DNA of 64,000 nucleotides. Source: JALYYC01 sp963795805 (GTDB taxonomy: Bacteria > Chloroflexota > Dormibacteria > CF-121). Below the pieces are notes generated by a model. That model had not been told where the DNA came from. It saw only the letters and a program-made list of their open reading frames with translations, and did no database searches. The translations under genes and the position numbers were made by a program. Shown piece after piece: positions 18,028-25,562 of this stretch. Position 1 is the first letter of the stretch; every line of letters begins with the position of its first letter. The stretch spans positions 1 to 64,000 of the forward strand of contig CAWCIV010000003.1 in NCBI GenBank assembly GCA_963795805.1, in the 5' to 3' direction.

Positions 18028-18221
18028 CGGGGGCGATGCCTGCACCGATTTTCCACAGGAGTTATGCACCGCCTGTTAGCTCGCGGTGGAAAAACCGGGA
18101 CCAACAAATGTTCCGTCTGGACTCGGGAAAGTGATGCCGCTATTTTTTGTTTTCCTCACCTGATCGGAACGGCGCGGTTCATGGGAATGGGTCGACCGAG
18201 CGGCGGGGATGTAGAGCCGGC
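18028..18221. other. Intergenic region with inverted repeat and DnaA-box-like words
   Basis: No gene is seen. An imperfect inverted repeat pairs CCGATTTTCCAC (18045-18056) with GTGGAAAAACCGG (18086-18098). Within it are TTTTCCACA (18049-18057) and TTATGCACC (18062-18070), each close to the DnaA box TTATNCACA. It may instead be a weak transcription stop after the MazG gene. Confidence 0.35.
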
Positions 18222-18250
18222 TTGACAGAGTGGGGAGCCAGCGCTACAAT
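18222..18250 (+). promoter_or_regulatory. Consensus sigma70-type promoter (TTGACA-N17-TACAAT)
   Basis: A perfect -35 TTGACA (18222-18227) is separated by 17 bases from TACAAT (18245-18250), predicting a start near 18257. Unlike most promoters in this window it produces a long leader. Confidence 0.8.
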
Positions 18251-18256
18251 GCGCCA

Positions 18257-18409
18257 AACCTACATTTAGTACCCACATCGCGTCAGAAGCCCCATATTTA
18301 GGGGAGGAGTAGCGAACCAAGGCTCCGCGAAGGGGATGTCACCGGCGGCGGCAGACGTCGGGCGTGCGCTAAAGGGCGCAGCCGCTCGGATGTGGACCAG
18401 GGGAGAACC
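18257..18409 (+). ncRNA. Structured 5' leader, candidate cis-regulatory RNA
   Basis: Between the predicted transcription start and the GTG at 18410 lies about 150 nt that folds on inspection. CCACATC (18273-18279) can pair with GATGTGG (18389-18395), closing a domain that contains several local hairpins: CCCC-loop-GGGG near 18290-18304, GGAG-loop-CTCC near 18305-18325, and TGCGC-loop-GCGCA near 18365-18380. The closing stem ends just before the Shine-Dalgarno GGGGAG. I compared it by eye with common riboswitch signatures (TPP, cobalamin, SAM, yybP-ykoY, ydaO, ykkC, ZTP) and found no match. Confidence 0.45.
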
Positions 18410-18724
18410 GTGCTCAGAAACACGCTTCGCATGATCAACCAGCAGGACCAGTGGTTCAATCAATTGCGCCGCGAGGAGTCGGCGCGACGGACGCTGCGCT
18501 ACTCGCTCTACCAGGCGCTCGAGCAGGTGGAACGGCTTCTCGAGACCGACATGATGGAAGTGCCAATCGAGATGCAGGCGCGATTGCGCCAGATCGTCGA
18601 AGCGGTTGATATCCAGCTCGCCTACCGGATCGACCAGGCCGGGGCGAGTGCCCTCGACATCCAGGACATCATCTTCGAAGCACAGGACCGACTGATCAAG
18701 CAGGTGCGCACGGAAGCCTACTGA
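18410..18724 (+). CDS. Small helical protein downstream of structured leader, 104 aa
   Basis: I do not recognise a family. The protein is almost entirely helical and charged (RREESARRTLRYSLYQALEQVERLLE; MQARLRQIVEAVDIQLAYRIDQ), with no transmembrane segment, and could form a coiled coil or four-helix bundle. GTG at 18410 is preferred because GGGGAG lies six bases upstream. A consensus promoter, a long leader and a strong hairpin after the stop make this a self-contained, probably well-expressed transcription unit. Its role is unknown. Confidence 0.75.
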   Translation: MLRNTLRMINQQDQWFNQLRREESARRTLRYSLYQALEQVERLLETDMMEVPIEMQARLRQIVEAVDIQLAYRIDQAGASALDIQDIIFEAQDRLIKQVRTEAY

Positions 18725-18747
18725 CAACGACCGCCTCGCCTCCTGCG

Positions 18748-18776
18748 GAACCGCCCGGGAATTTCCCGGGCGGTTC
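18748..18776 (+). terminator. Strong GC hairpin after the small helical protein
   Basis: GAACCGCCCGGG (18748-18759) pairs perfectly with CCCGGGCGGTTC (18765-18776) around a five-base loop. There is no T-run, so it may be a Rho-independent stop of the tract-less kind or an mRNA 3' stabiliser. Confidence 0.6.
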
Positions 18777-18812
18777 TGCGTCCTGGCCAGGGATCGCGTG
18801 ACACGGGTGGAA

Positions 18813-18824
18813 TAAATTAGTCAC
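18813..18824 (+). promoter_or_regulatory. Leaderless promoter -10 (TAAATT-N6-ATG)
   Basis: TAAATT is followed by AGTCAC and then ATG at 18825. This is one of the cleanest examples of the leaderless pattern in the window. Confidence 0.65.
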
Positions 18825-19229
18825 ATGGCGGACGCGCTGGAATTCTGGGACCTCTGGCTCCCGGGGCCGGGTGCCACCGGGCTCTCGTTTGCCCGATGCC
18901 GCGTCCTCGCCAGGGATGCGCGAGATCGAATCCTCGTCCATGCCGCGCCGCAAACCCTCCAGGTGACCGTCCGCGACGCCGACGGCCGCGTCCTGGCTAA
19001 AGGCGAGAACCTCGTCCGAAAAGAGCCCGGGCCGATGAGCTACCTCGTGCGCACCGGATCCCAGATCACGCTGGAAGACGTGTGGCCCACCTCGGCCGAT
19101 ATCGGACGCCTCGTGCTCTTGCCGGGCGGCGAGGCGGGGATCCTCAAAACCTGGTGGCACGCCGACGATCGCAAGGAATGGCGCTGGCAGGTCGAGTTCT
19201 GGAATCAGAACCGAGACGGCGCGCGTTAA
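18825..19229 (+). CDS. Hypothetical protein, 134 aa
   Basis: A soluble, probably beta-rich protein without a family I can name. Tryptophan-rich patches (EFWDLWLPGPG; KTWWHADDRKEWRWQVEFWNQNRD) frame a central region with short strands (QTLQVTVRDADGRVLAKGE). The ATG is fixed by the TAAATT -10 six bases upstream. Its stop overlaps the 3' end of the convergent AAA ATPase by four bases. It has the feel of a conserved single-domain protein, but I cannot assign a role. Confidence 0.7.
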   Translation: MADALEFWDLWLPGPGATGLSFARCRVLARDARDRILVHAAPQTLQVTVRDADGRVLAKGENLVRKEPGPMSYLVRTGSQITLEDVWPTSADIGRLVLLPGGEAGILKTWWHADDRKEWRWQVEFWNQNRDGAR

Positions 19230-20524
19230 GCCTGCACGAAATACGAGCGACAGGCGAGATCGATCAGGTCCGGCTCGAGACGCGGCGGACGGCCGAGGAA
19301 GTATGCCACCTCGTCGAGCTGATTGAGGATGTCGCGCGGCTGGCAGCCCCGGAACGGTCGTTTGAACGGCTTGTAATAGCGGTCGAGGACATAGTTATAG
19401 CCCGCCTCGTTGAAGACGATCTCATACTCCTTGCAGGATCGCTCGAAGATCTGGCGAAACTCGAGCGGCGTCGGGTCCGGAACATGGATCTTGTAGCGGA
19501 CCCGGCGGAGGAACGCCTCATCCACCAGGGAGGCCGGCTCGAGGTTCGTGCTGAAGACGACCATGGCCTCGAACGGTGCGCCAACCGCCATCCCGGCACC
19601 GGCCAGTGTCAGGTAATCGATGCGGCGCTCCAACGCCACGATCAGGCGGTTGAGCAGGGCTCGCGGCGACGAATCCTGGCGGCCGAAGTCGTCCAGGAGA
19701 AAGATGCCGCCGTTGGCTTTGAGGTGGATCGGCGCTTCGTAGAAGCGCATCAGTGGGTCGAACGAGGGCGCCAGCTGCGAGGTCGTCAGCTCACCGCCTG
19801 CCTTGACGAAGGGCCGCTTGATCAGAACCCAGCGGCTGTCGATGTTCGGGTTCAGGGCCCGGTTGACGCGCTGGTGATGGAGTGGATCGAAGAGCCGCAT
19901 GATCTGGCCCTCGATATCGATCGCATAGGGCACGAAAATCGGCTCGCCCAGCAGGTCGGCGCAGGCCTCGGCGATCGTCGTCTTGCCGTTGCCGGGCGCC
20001 CCGTAGAGAAACAGCGGCGCGCGCGCGTTCACGGGCGGGCCGAGCTGCACGAGGAGATCCGGGCTCAGCGTCAGGTGCTGCAGCGCGCGCGTCAACCAGG
20101 CCGCCGTGACGTCTGCCTGGCTCACCTGGGCCCGGACTGACATCTCGTACTGGGCGAAGGGGACCGGCGCCGGCCCGACATAGTGGTCCCGAGCCAGTAC
20201 GTCGCGCGCCCGGATCCGGCCGGGGTCGGTAATCAGGTAGCCGAGCGATTCGCCAAAATCCTGGCTCATCGTCGGGCCGGCCATGCGACCGATCGTCTGG
20301 CACCATCCCTGCTCGACCAGGCTCTGGATCGCCGGCGTCACGGTCGTGTACGGCAGGCAGGCGGCCGCCGCCCAGTCCTTGGCCGACATCGGGGACTTGA
20401 AATACAGGTGTTTGAGGAGTAACTCGGCCAGGCGGGCCACAGGGAGTCCAGAATCCTCGATCCGGGCCGGCGCGACCGGCACGAATTCGGGTTGGACGGT
20501 GGGCGGTGCCGGCTGAATGGCCAT
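19226..20524 (-). CDS. AAA-family ATPase with N-terminal winged-helix region
   Basis: A 432-residue ATPase. Residues about 35-80 look like a winged helix (LAELLLKHLYFKSPMSAKDWAAA and VTPAIQSLVEQGWC). The AAA core has Walker A GAPGNGKTT (175-183), Walker B IFLLDDFG (274-281) and a sensor-1 asparagine in VVFSTN (327). Arginines suitable as fingers lie in DEAFLRRVRYKI. The overall shape recalls MoxR/chaperone-type AAA proteins that remodel partners. An uncharacterised membrane protein gene lies 59 nt upstream on the same strand, suggesting a functional pair. No substrate can be named. Confidence 0.8.
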   Translation of the reverse strand: MAIQPAPPTVQPEFVPVAPARIEDSGLPVARLAELLLKHLYFKSPMSAKDWAAAACLPYTTVTPAIQSLVEQGWCQTIGRMAGPTMSQDFGESLGYLITDPGRIRARDVLARDHYVGPAPVPFAQYEMSVRAQVSQADVTAAWLTRALQHLTLSPDLLVQLGPPVNARAPLFLYGAPGNGKTTIAEACADLLGEPIFVPYAIDIEGQIMRLFDPLHHQRVNRALNPNIDSRWVLIKRPFVKAGGELTTSQLAPSFDPLMRFYEAPIHLKANGGIFLLDDFGRQDSSPRALLNRLIVALERRIDYLTLAGAGMAVGAPFEAMVVFSTNLEPASLVDEAFLRRVRYKIHVPDPTPLEFRQIFERSCKEYEIVFNEAGYNYVLDRYYKPFKRPFRGCQPRDILNQLDEVAYFLGRPPRLEPDLIDLACRSYFVQA

Positions 20525-20583
20525 AGGTAACGGGCCGCCTTACGCGGTCCGCTAGAGCAACCGGCCGCAGCGCGGGTTTCTTG

Positions 20584-21240
20584 CTACGCGTCCAGGGCCG
20601 GCCGGGTGCCGAAATAGCGCTCGACGGAGAGGCCATGCTGCTCCAACTCGGCTCGGGCGAGAGGCTCGAAGCGACGGAGGTACCAGTCTTCGGCCGGATT
20701 GCGCGAGTAGGCGAGCAGCCGATGATACGGCAGCGTATAGATCGCCCGTCCGGCCAGGATCTCGAGCATCTGCTGGGTCAGCTCGGGTTGGGCCAGGGCT
20801 CGCCGGAGCGTGACATGGACACCCTGCATGTCGTAGATCAGCCGCACCCGTTTGGGCAGGAAGATCATCAGGAGCAAGATGATCGGGATGGAGGCGACCA
20901 CGATGGCGAGGATCAGGGCGAGGAGATGGACGGCGTGCGAGCCGGCCTGGCCCGCCGAGATCAGGGAGTCACCCGAATGGGTCTTCAGCGCCGCGGCGGT
21001 CCGGTGGAGGAAATCGGACAGATATGGCACGCCGGCCGGGACCGCCTGGTCGAAGGAGCGGATCCAGTTGTCGAAGGTCGTGCCGGCCTTGATCACGCCC
21101 TGGGCCAGCGCGTCGAGCTGCAGCACGAGCCGCTGCACAAAGAAGCCGGCCTGGACCCAGACGTAGATCCAGGCCACCACGAACAGGTCTGCGAACATCC
21201 ACGCGAAGCGGCGGCCGTAGAGGTCTGGGTACAAGCGCAT
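20584..21240 (-). CDS. Membrane protein of unknown function, 218 aa
   Basis: Two or three transmembrane segments are visible: one near the N-terminus (WMFADLFVVAWIYVWVQAGFF) and a long hydrophobic stretch in the middle (LLALILAIVVASIPIILLLMIFL). Between them is an extracytoplasmic helical loop with a possible weak coiled coil. The C-terminal 80 residues are cytoplasmic and charged, ending GLSVERYFGTRPALDA. I do not recognise the family. It lies between ispH and an AAA ATPase on the same strand; the ATPase may act on its cytoplasmic tail. Confidence 0.7.
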   Translation of the reverse strand: MRLYPDLYGRRFAWMFADLFVVAWIYVWVQAGFFVQRLVLQLDALAQGVIKAGTTFDNWIRSFDQAVPAGVPYLSDFLHRTAAALKTHSGDSLISAGQAGSHAVHLLALILAIVVASIPIILLLMIFLPKRVRLIYDMQGVHVTLRRALAQPELTQQMLEILAGRAIYTLPYHRLLAYSRNPAEDWYLRRFEPLARAELEQHGLSVERYFGTRPALDA

Positions 21241-21294
21241 GGCTGTCGCCCCCTTTGAGGTGCTGGAGGGTCAAACGCGAAAGACGCGCGAAGT

Positions 21295-22155
21295 CTACAG
21301 CGCTTCGAGGTATTCGATGACCTGCCGCGTCAACTGGGTGGGCGTGGAGGCCCCCGAGGTGACCCCGACACGCGCCTTCCCCTCCAGCCATTCCGGCCGG
21401 ATGTCGGCCGCGGTGTCCACGAGGTACGCCGGCTTGTGGGCCAGTTCCTGGACCACCTGCACCAGCCGCTTGGAGTTGGAGCTTCGCTCGCTCCCGACCA
21501 CGATCACCAGGTCACAGTCCTTGGCGGCCTCGACCGCTGCCTCCTGCCGGTCCTGGGTGGCCCGGCAGATCTCGTTGTAGGCTTCCGCCGTCGGGTATCG
21601 TTCCCGGACCCGGGTGATCATCGCCGCCGTGTCCCAGATGCTCAAGGTCGTCTGGCAGGTGACCGCGATCTTGTCGTTTTTCAGGTCGAGCGCGTCGACG
21701 TCCTGCGGGTCCTGCACGAGGTGCACCTTGCCTGGGGCTTCTCCCACCACGCCTTCGGGCTCGGGATGCCCACGCCGCCCGACGTAGACGACGTCATAGC
21801 CGCGCTCCACAAGGTCCTTGACCAGGTCATGCGTGACGACGACGTCCGAACAGGTGGCATCGACCATGTTGAGGCCGCGTTCCTGTGCTCGCGCCTTCAC
21901 CGCGGGCGAGACGCCATGGGCGGTAAAGATGACCGTACCCGAGTCGATCTCGTCCAGCCCCTCGAGCCGATTGTCCCGGTCGACCAGCTCGATGCCGTTT
22001 TGCTGCAGCTCGTCCGTCACGTGGACGTTGTGGACGAGGTAGCCAAGCATCCGGATCTTCTCCCCCGGACGCGCCTTGGCGGTTTGTTTCGCCGCCCGGA
22101 TCGCTTCCACCACCCCATGGCAGTAACCACGGGGCGTGATCTTCACGACATCCAC
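21295..22155 (-). CDS. ispH: 4-hydroxy-3-methylbut-2-enyl diphosphate reductase (IspH/LytB)
   Basis: The last enzyme of the MEP isoprenoid pathway, converting HMBPP to IPP and DMAPP with a 4Fe-4S cluster. The three cluster cysteines are Cys12 (GYCHG), Cys102 (DATCSDV) and Cys198 (NEICRATQDRQ). Conserved substrate histidines are in VHNVHVTDEL and FTAHGVSP, and SSNSKRL is the expected serine/asparagine motif. At 286 residues it has normal length. GTG at 22155 is exactly six bases after TAGACT, so the message is probably leaderless. Other MEP genes are not in the window. Confidence 0.95.
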   Translation of the reverse strand: MDVVKITPRGYCHGVVEAIRAAKQTAKARPGEKIRMLGYLVHNVHVTDELQQNGIELVDRDNRLEGLDEIDSGTVIFTAHGVSPAVKARAQERGLNMVDATCSDVVVTHDLVKDLVERGYDVVYVGRRGHPEPEGVVGEAPGKVHLVQDPQDVDALDLKNDKIAVTCQTTLSIWDTAAMITRVRERYPTAEAYNEICRATQDRQEAAVEAAKDCDLVIVVGSERSSNSKRLVQVVQELAHKPAYLVDTAADIRPEWLEGKARVGVTSGASTPTQLTRQVIEYLEAL

Positions 22156-22167
22156 GCTTGGAGTCTA
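22156..22167 (-). promoter_or_regulatory. Leaderless promoter -10 (TAGACT-N6-GTG) for ispH
   Basis: On the minus strand TAGACT is followed by CCAAGC and the GTG start of ispH at 22155. Confidence 0.65.
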
Positions 22168-22222
22168 CCCGCGCCCGCACGGCGCGAACCCGGCGTTACC
22201 CGAGTGTCACGCCCGGAAAGCG

Positions 22223-22414
22223 TCAGCCGATCGTGATCGGCCCGCCGGACACGTTGAGAATCTTGAGGAAGGCCAGGATGCTCAGCGCCGCCAGCACCAT
22301 GATGAACCCCCCGACCACGTAGGACGCAATGCGGTGCCGCGTGAAAACCGACAGGCCGAGCAGCAGCAGGATGATGGCTACCAGGATGTTCGCGAAGTTG
22401 ACCACGACTTTCAT
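22223..22414 (-). CDS. Small two-TM membrane protein, 63 aa
   Basis: A short protein with two hydrophobic helices (NILVAIILLLLGLSVF and YVVGGFIMVLAALSILAFLKIL) linked by a basic turn (TRHRIAS). The start is preceded by a purine-rich GGAGGCG, a fair Shine-Dalgarno. It sits alone between ispH and the trans-sulfuration pair. No family or role is assigned. Confidence 0.65.
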   Translation of the reverse strand: MKVVVNFANILVAIILLLLGLSVFTRHRIASYVVGGFIMVLAALSILAFLKILNVSGGPITIG

Positions 22415-22464
22415 CAGACGCCTCCTTTACTGGCTATCGCCTTGGCGAAGCCTATTGCTGAGCT

Positions 22465-23622
22465 TCACGCCTCGGACAGGGCGCGGTCAAGGTCTGAGAT
22501 CAGATCTGCCACGTCTTCGATCCCCACCGAGATCCGGACCAGCCCGTCGGCCACGCCCCGCTCACGCCGGGTTTCGGCCGGGATGGAGGCATGCGTCATC
22601 GCCGCCGGCAGCTCGATCAGCGCCTCGACGCCACCGAGACTCTCGGCCAGCGTGAAGATCCGGGTCCGCTCGACCATTCGGCGGGCCTCCGGGAGGCCGC
22701 CACGGACCTCGAAGGCGATCATCCCACCGAAGCCCGACATCTGCCGCTTCGCCAGGTCGTGCTGTGGATGGGTCGGCAAACCCGGGTAGAAGACACGCTC
22801 CACCCGATCGTGTTCCTGGAGAAACTCAGCAATCAGCCGGGCATTGCGGTCATGCTCCCGCATGCGCACCGCGAGGGTCTTCAGTCCGCGGAGCACGAGC
22901 CAGGCGTCGAGCGGGCCGGGGACGGCCCCCACGGCATTCTGGATATAGGCGAGCCGGTCGCGGAGGTCGTCGCGCTGCACCACCAGTACGCCGGCGATCA
23001 CGTCGCTATGGCCACCGAGGAATTTGGTCGCACTGTGCACCACGATGTCGGCGCCCAGCCGGAGCGGTTGCTGCAGGTAGGGGCTCATGAAGGTGTTGTC
23101 CACCACCACCAGCGCGTCGCGCTCGTGTGCCAGCCGGCTGATCGCGGCGATGTCGACCAGTTTCAGCAGCGGGTTGGTGGGCGATTCAACCCACACCATC
23201 CGGGTTCGATCGGTGAAGGCGGCCTCGAGCGCCTGCGTGTCGGTCAGGTCGGCATAGGAGAAGGTCAGCCCCATCGGCTCCAGGATCTGGCGAAAGAGGC
23301 GATAGGTGCCTCCATACAGGTCGTCCATCGCGATCGTGTGGTCCCCGGGTTTGAGCAACTGCATGATGGCCGACTCGGCCGCCATCCCGGAGGCGAAGGC
23401 GAGTCCGTGCCGGCCACTCTCGAGCGAGGCCATACAACGTTCCAGGGCGGTCCGGGTTGGATTTCCGGTGCGCGAGTACTCGTACCCCTTGTGCTGGCCG
23501 ACGGCCGGTTGGGCGTAGGTCGAGGTCTGATAGATCGGCACGACGACGGCGCCCGTCTGCTCGTCCGGCTCCTGGCCGGCGTGGATCGCCCGGGTCGAAA
23601 ATCCGGGCTCGCGGTCGGTCAA
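22465..23622 (-). CDS. Cystathionine gamma-lyase / gamma-synthase family PLP enzyme
   Basis: A 385-residue Cys/Met-metabolism PLP enzyme. The PLP lysine is Lys200 in HSATKFLGGHSD, and the family's YSRTGNPTR and ESPTNP motifs are present. Sequence alone separates gamma-lyase (cystathionine to cysteine) from gamma-synthase poorly. Because the gene overlaps a cystathionine beta-synthase by four bases, cystathionine cleavage in reverse trans-sulfuration is the more likely role. The SLGG(V)E stretch and tail are complete, so it appears intact. It is second in a two-gene operon on the minus strand. Confidence 0.9.
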   Translation of the reverse strand: MTDREPGFSTRAIHAGQEPDEQTGAVVVPIYQTSTYAQPAVGQHKGYEYSRTGNPTRTALERCMASLESGRHGLAFASGMAAESAIMQLLKPGDHTIAMDDLYGGTYRLFRQILEPMGLTFSYADLTDTQALEAAFTDRTRMVWVESPTNPLLKLVDIAAISRLAHERDALVVVDNTFMSPYLQQPLRLGADIVVHSATKFLGGHSDVIAGVLVVQRDDLRDRLAYIQNAVGAVPGPLDAWLVLRGLKTLAVRMREHDRNARLIAEFLQEHDRVERVFYPGLPTHPQHDLAKRQMSGFGGMIAFEVRGGLPEARRMVERTRIFTLAESLGGVEALIELPAAMTHASIPAETRRERGVADGLVRISVGIEDVADLISDLDRALSEA

Positions 23623-25004
23623 TGGGCGGCCCGCGTGTGCGCCATGAACTCCAGCAGGTCCAGGCGCGTGATCATGCCAACCGCTTGTTCGCCGTCCATG
23701 ACGACAAGGGCCGAGGCACCGGCCAGGAGGGCGTTGAAGGCGTCGTCGATATGCCCCCCGGCTGCGATGGTCGCGAATGGCCCATCCATGACGGCCCCGA
23801 CGGTCGTTTCGATCAGTCCCGGGTCGCGATAGACACGATCGAGCAGCGAGCGCTCCTGGATGCTGCCGACCACCTTTCGTCCCGGCTGGCTACCGTCTTC
23901 GATCACGGGCATCTGGGAAATGCCGAATTCCTGGAGGAGATCGATGGCGCGTCCAACCTTCTCGTGCGACGACACGGTTACCAGCTTGGGGACCTCTCGC
24001 TCGCGCGCGGCAACGACGTCACGGACGAGCTGGCTTGGGAACCGTTCGAGGTACCCGTTTTGCCGCATCCACTCATCGGAGTAGATCTTGCTCAGGTTGT
24101 TGCGGCCGGTGTCGGGCAGGATCACCACCATGACGGACTTCTCATCCAGCTCTTTGGCGACCTCGACGGCCGCCGCCATCGCCGTCCCTGCCGAACCGCC
24201 AACCAGGATCCCCTCCTCGCGGGTGATGCGCCGCGCGTACAGAAACGAGTCCCGGTCGCTGACCCGCACGATGCGGTCGATCAAGTTCAGATCGATGGTG
24301 CCCGGGATGAAGTCCTCACCGATTCCCTCGACCTTGTAGGGCCTGGCGGTATCACCCGAGTAGAGGGATCCGTCCGGGTCGGCCCCCACCGTCATCACCG
24401 ACGGCTTTCGCTCCTTCAGGTAGCGAGCCGTGCCCGTCATCGTGCCACCGGTGCCGAGACCCGCGACGAAGACGTCGATCTGCCCGTCGGTCTGTTCCCA
24501 GATTTCGGGCCCGGTCGTCTCGTAGTGGGCGCGGGGGTTGGCCTGGTTGAAGTACTGGTTCGGTTGAAACGCGCCGGGGATCTCGTGGCTGAGACGCTCG
24601 GCGACGGAATAGTAGCTCTCGGGCGAATCGCGAGGGACGGCGGTCGGACAGACGACCACCTCGGCGCCGTAGGCGCGCAGCAGGGCGATCTTTTCCGGCG
24701 ACTGTTTGTCTGCCATCACGAAGATCATGCGGTAGCCCTTCAGCGCCGCCGCGATCGCGAGCGCGTGTCCGGTGTTCCCCGAGGTGGGTTCGACGATGGT
24801 GCCCCCCGGCTTGAGCCGGCCGCTGCGCTCCGCATCCTCGATCATGCGTAGGCCGATGCGATCCTTGACACTGCCGCCGGGATTCAGCGTCTCGACCTTG
24901 GCATAGATCGCGGGTCGCAATCCGGCGATGACCCGGTGCAGCCGCACCAGCGGCGTGTGCCCGACGGCCTCAAGGATGGTGTCGAGGACCTGCACTCGGC
25001 CCAT
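23619..25004 (-). CDS. Cystathionine beta-synthase with C-terminal CBS pair
   Basis: A fold-type II PLP enzyme of about 458-461 residues. The PLP lysine is Lys47 in GGSVKDRIG, with the TSGNTGHALA phosphate loop and FVAGLGTGGTMTGTARYLKE further on. Residues after about 335 form two CBS motifs (ISQMPVIEDGSQPGRKVVGSI; ASALVVMDGEQAVGMITRLDLLEF), as in eukaryotic and actinobacterial cystathionine beta-synthase. It should condense serine and homocysteine to cystathionine. The ATG at 25004 overlaps the -10 itself; the GTG at 24995, seven bases after TAGAAT, is the better leaderless start and gives MQVLDTILEAVGHTPL. Confidence 0.92.
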   Translation of the reverse strand: MGRVQVLDTILEAVGHTPLVRLHRVIAGLRPAIYAKVETLNPGGSVKDRIGLRMIEDAERSGRLKPGGTIVEPTSGNTGHALAIAAALKGYRMIFVMADKQSPEKIALLRAYGAEVVVCPTAVPRDSPESYYSVAERLSHEIPGAFQPNQYFNQANPRAHYETTGPEIWEQTDGQIDVFVAGLGTGGTMTGTARYLKERKPSVMTVGADPDGSLYSGDTARPYKVEGIGEDFIPGTIDLNLIDRIVRVSDRDSFLYARRITREEGILVGGSAGTAMAAAVEVAKELDEKSVMVVILPDTGRNNLSKIYSDEWMRQNGYLERFPSQLVRDVVAAREREVPKLVTVSSHEKVGRAIDLLQEFGISQMPVIEDGSQPGRKVVGSIQERSLLDRVYRDPGLIETTVGAVMDGPFATIAAGGHIDDAFNALLAGASALVVMDGEQAVGMITRLDLLEFMAHTRAAH

Positions 25005-25008
25005 TCTA
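24996..25008 (-). promoter_or_regulatory. Leaderless promoter -10 (TAGAAT-N7-GTG) deciding the CBS start
   Basis: TAGAAT on the minus strand is followed by seven bases and GTG at 24995. The alternative ATG at 25004 lies within the -10 element, which argues for the GTG. Confidence 0.55.
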
Positions 25009-25043
25009 GGCGCGGTGCACGCCGACTAGAATCGCATGGAAGC

Positions 25044-25562
25044 ATGCCGGTATCCGTCGCCAACTCGAAAGTCGTCTACGACGCCATGAAGGCGACGGGC
25101 GTCAAGCTGGTCAGTGCCCTGCCGGAGACCTGGTTGGTCCATCTCATCCGGATGGCCGACGAGGACCCGGAGATGACGCTCGTGAGGCTGGCTAAAGAGG
25201 AGGAAGGGGTGGGTGTTTCCGCGGGAGCCCACTTCGCCGGGGTCAAGTCGGCGATGCTGCTGCAAAATCATGGCTTCCTGCAGGCGATCAACGGGATCGT
25301 CGGCATCTCGCTCCTGTACAAGGTTCCCCTGCTGATGCTGATCACCGACCGCGGCAGCTTCGGGGAGAAGGATCCCTGGCAGACGGAGGGGGGCAAGCAC
25401 ACGCGCCCGGTGCTCGACGCCCTGCGGATCGCCCACGAGGACCTCCGGAGCCCGGAGGAAGTGCAGCCGAAGCTGACCAAGGCGATGACGCTGGCGCAAA
25501 GCTCGCTGTCACCGGTCGCCCTGCTGTTGAATCGCGACCTGATGTGGGAGGAGCCCCGCTGA
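25044..25562 (+). CDS. ThDP-dependent decarboxylase, alpha (pyrimidine-binding) subunit
   Basis: 172 residues resembling the alpha chain of sulfopyruvate/phosphonopyruvate decarboxylases. It carries the N-terminal ThDP pyrimidine domain with the cofactor-activating glutamate in AKEEEGVGVSAGAHFAG and a conserved HGFLQAINGI segment. The ATG at 25044 begins at the natural domain start; TAGAAT is just upstream on this strand too. The beta subunit follows with a 19-nt overlap, and kynurenine-pathway genes lie downstream. The substrate is not evident: a 2-oxo acid is expected from the family, but the context does not match coenzyme M synthesis. Confidence 0.8.
   Translation: MPVSVANSKVVYDAMKATGVKLVSALPETWLVHLIRMADEDPEMTLVRLAKEEEGVGVSAGAHFAGVKSAMLLQNHGFLQAINGIVGISLLYKVPLLMLITDRGSFGEKDPWQTEGGKHTRPVLDALRIAHEDLRSPEEVQPKLTKAMTLAQSSLSPVALLLNRDLMWEEPR

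Noticed and set aside
18028..18221. Replication origin
   Set aside because: Only two or three weak DnaA-like words, no dnaA/dnaN/parAB genes nearby and no AT-rich unwinding element.
18257..18409. Known riboswitch classes for the structured leader
   Set aside because: Signature strings of TPP, cobalamin, SAM, c-di-GMP, c-di-AMP, guanidine, ZTP, fluoride and manganese riboswitches are not found by eye; left as unclassified.
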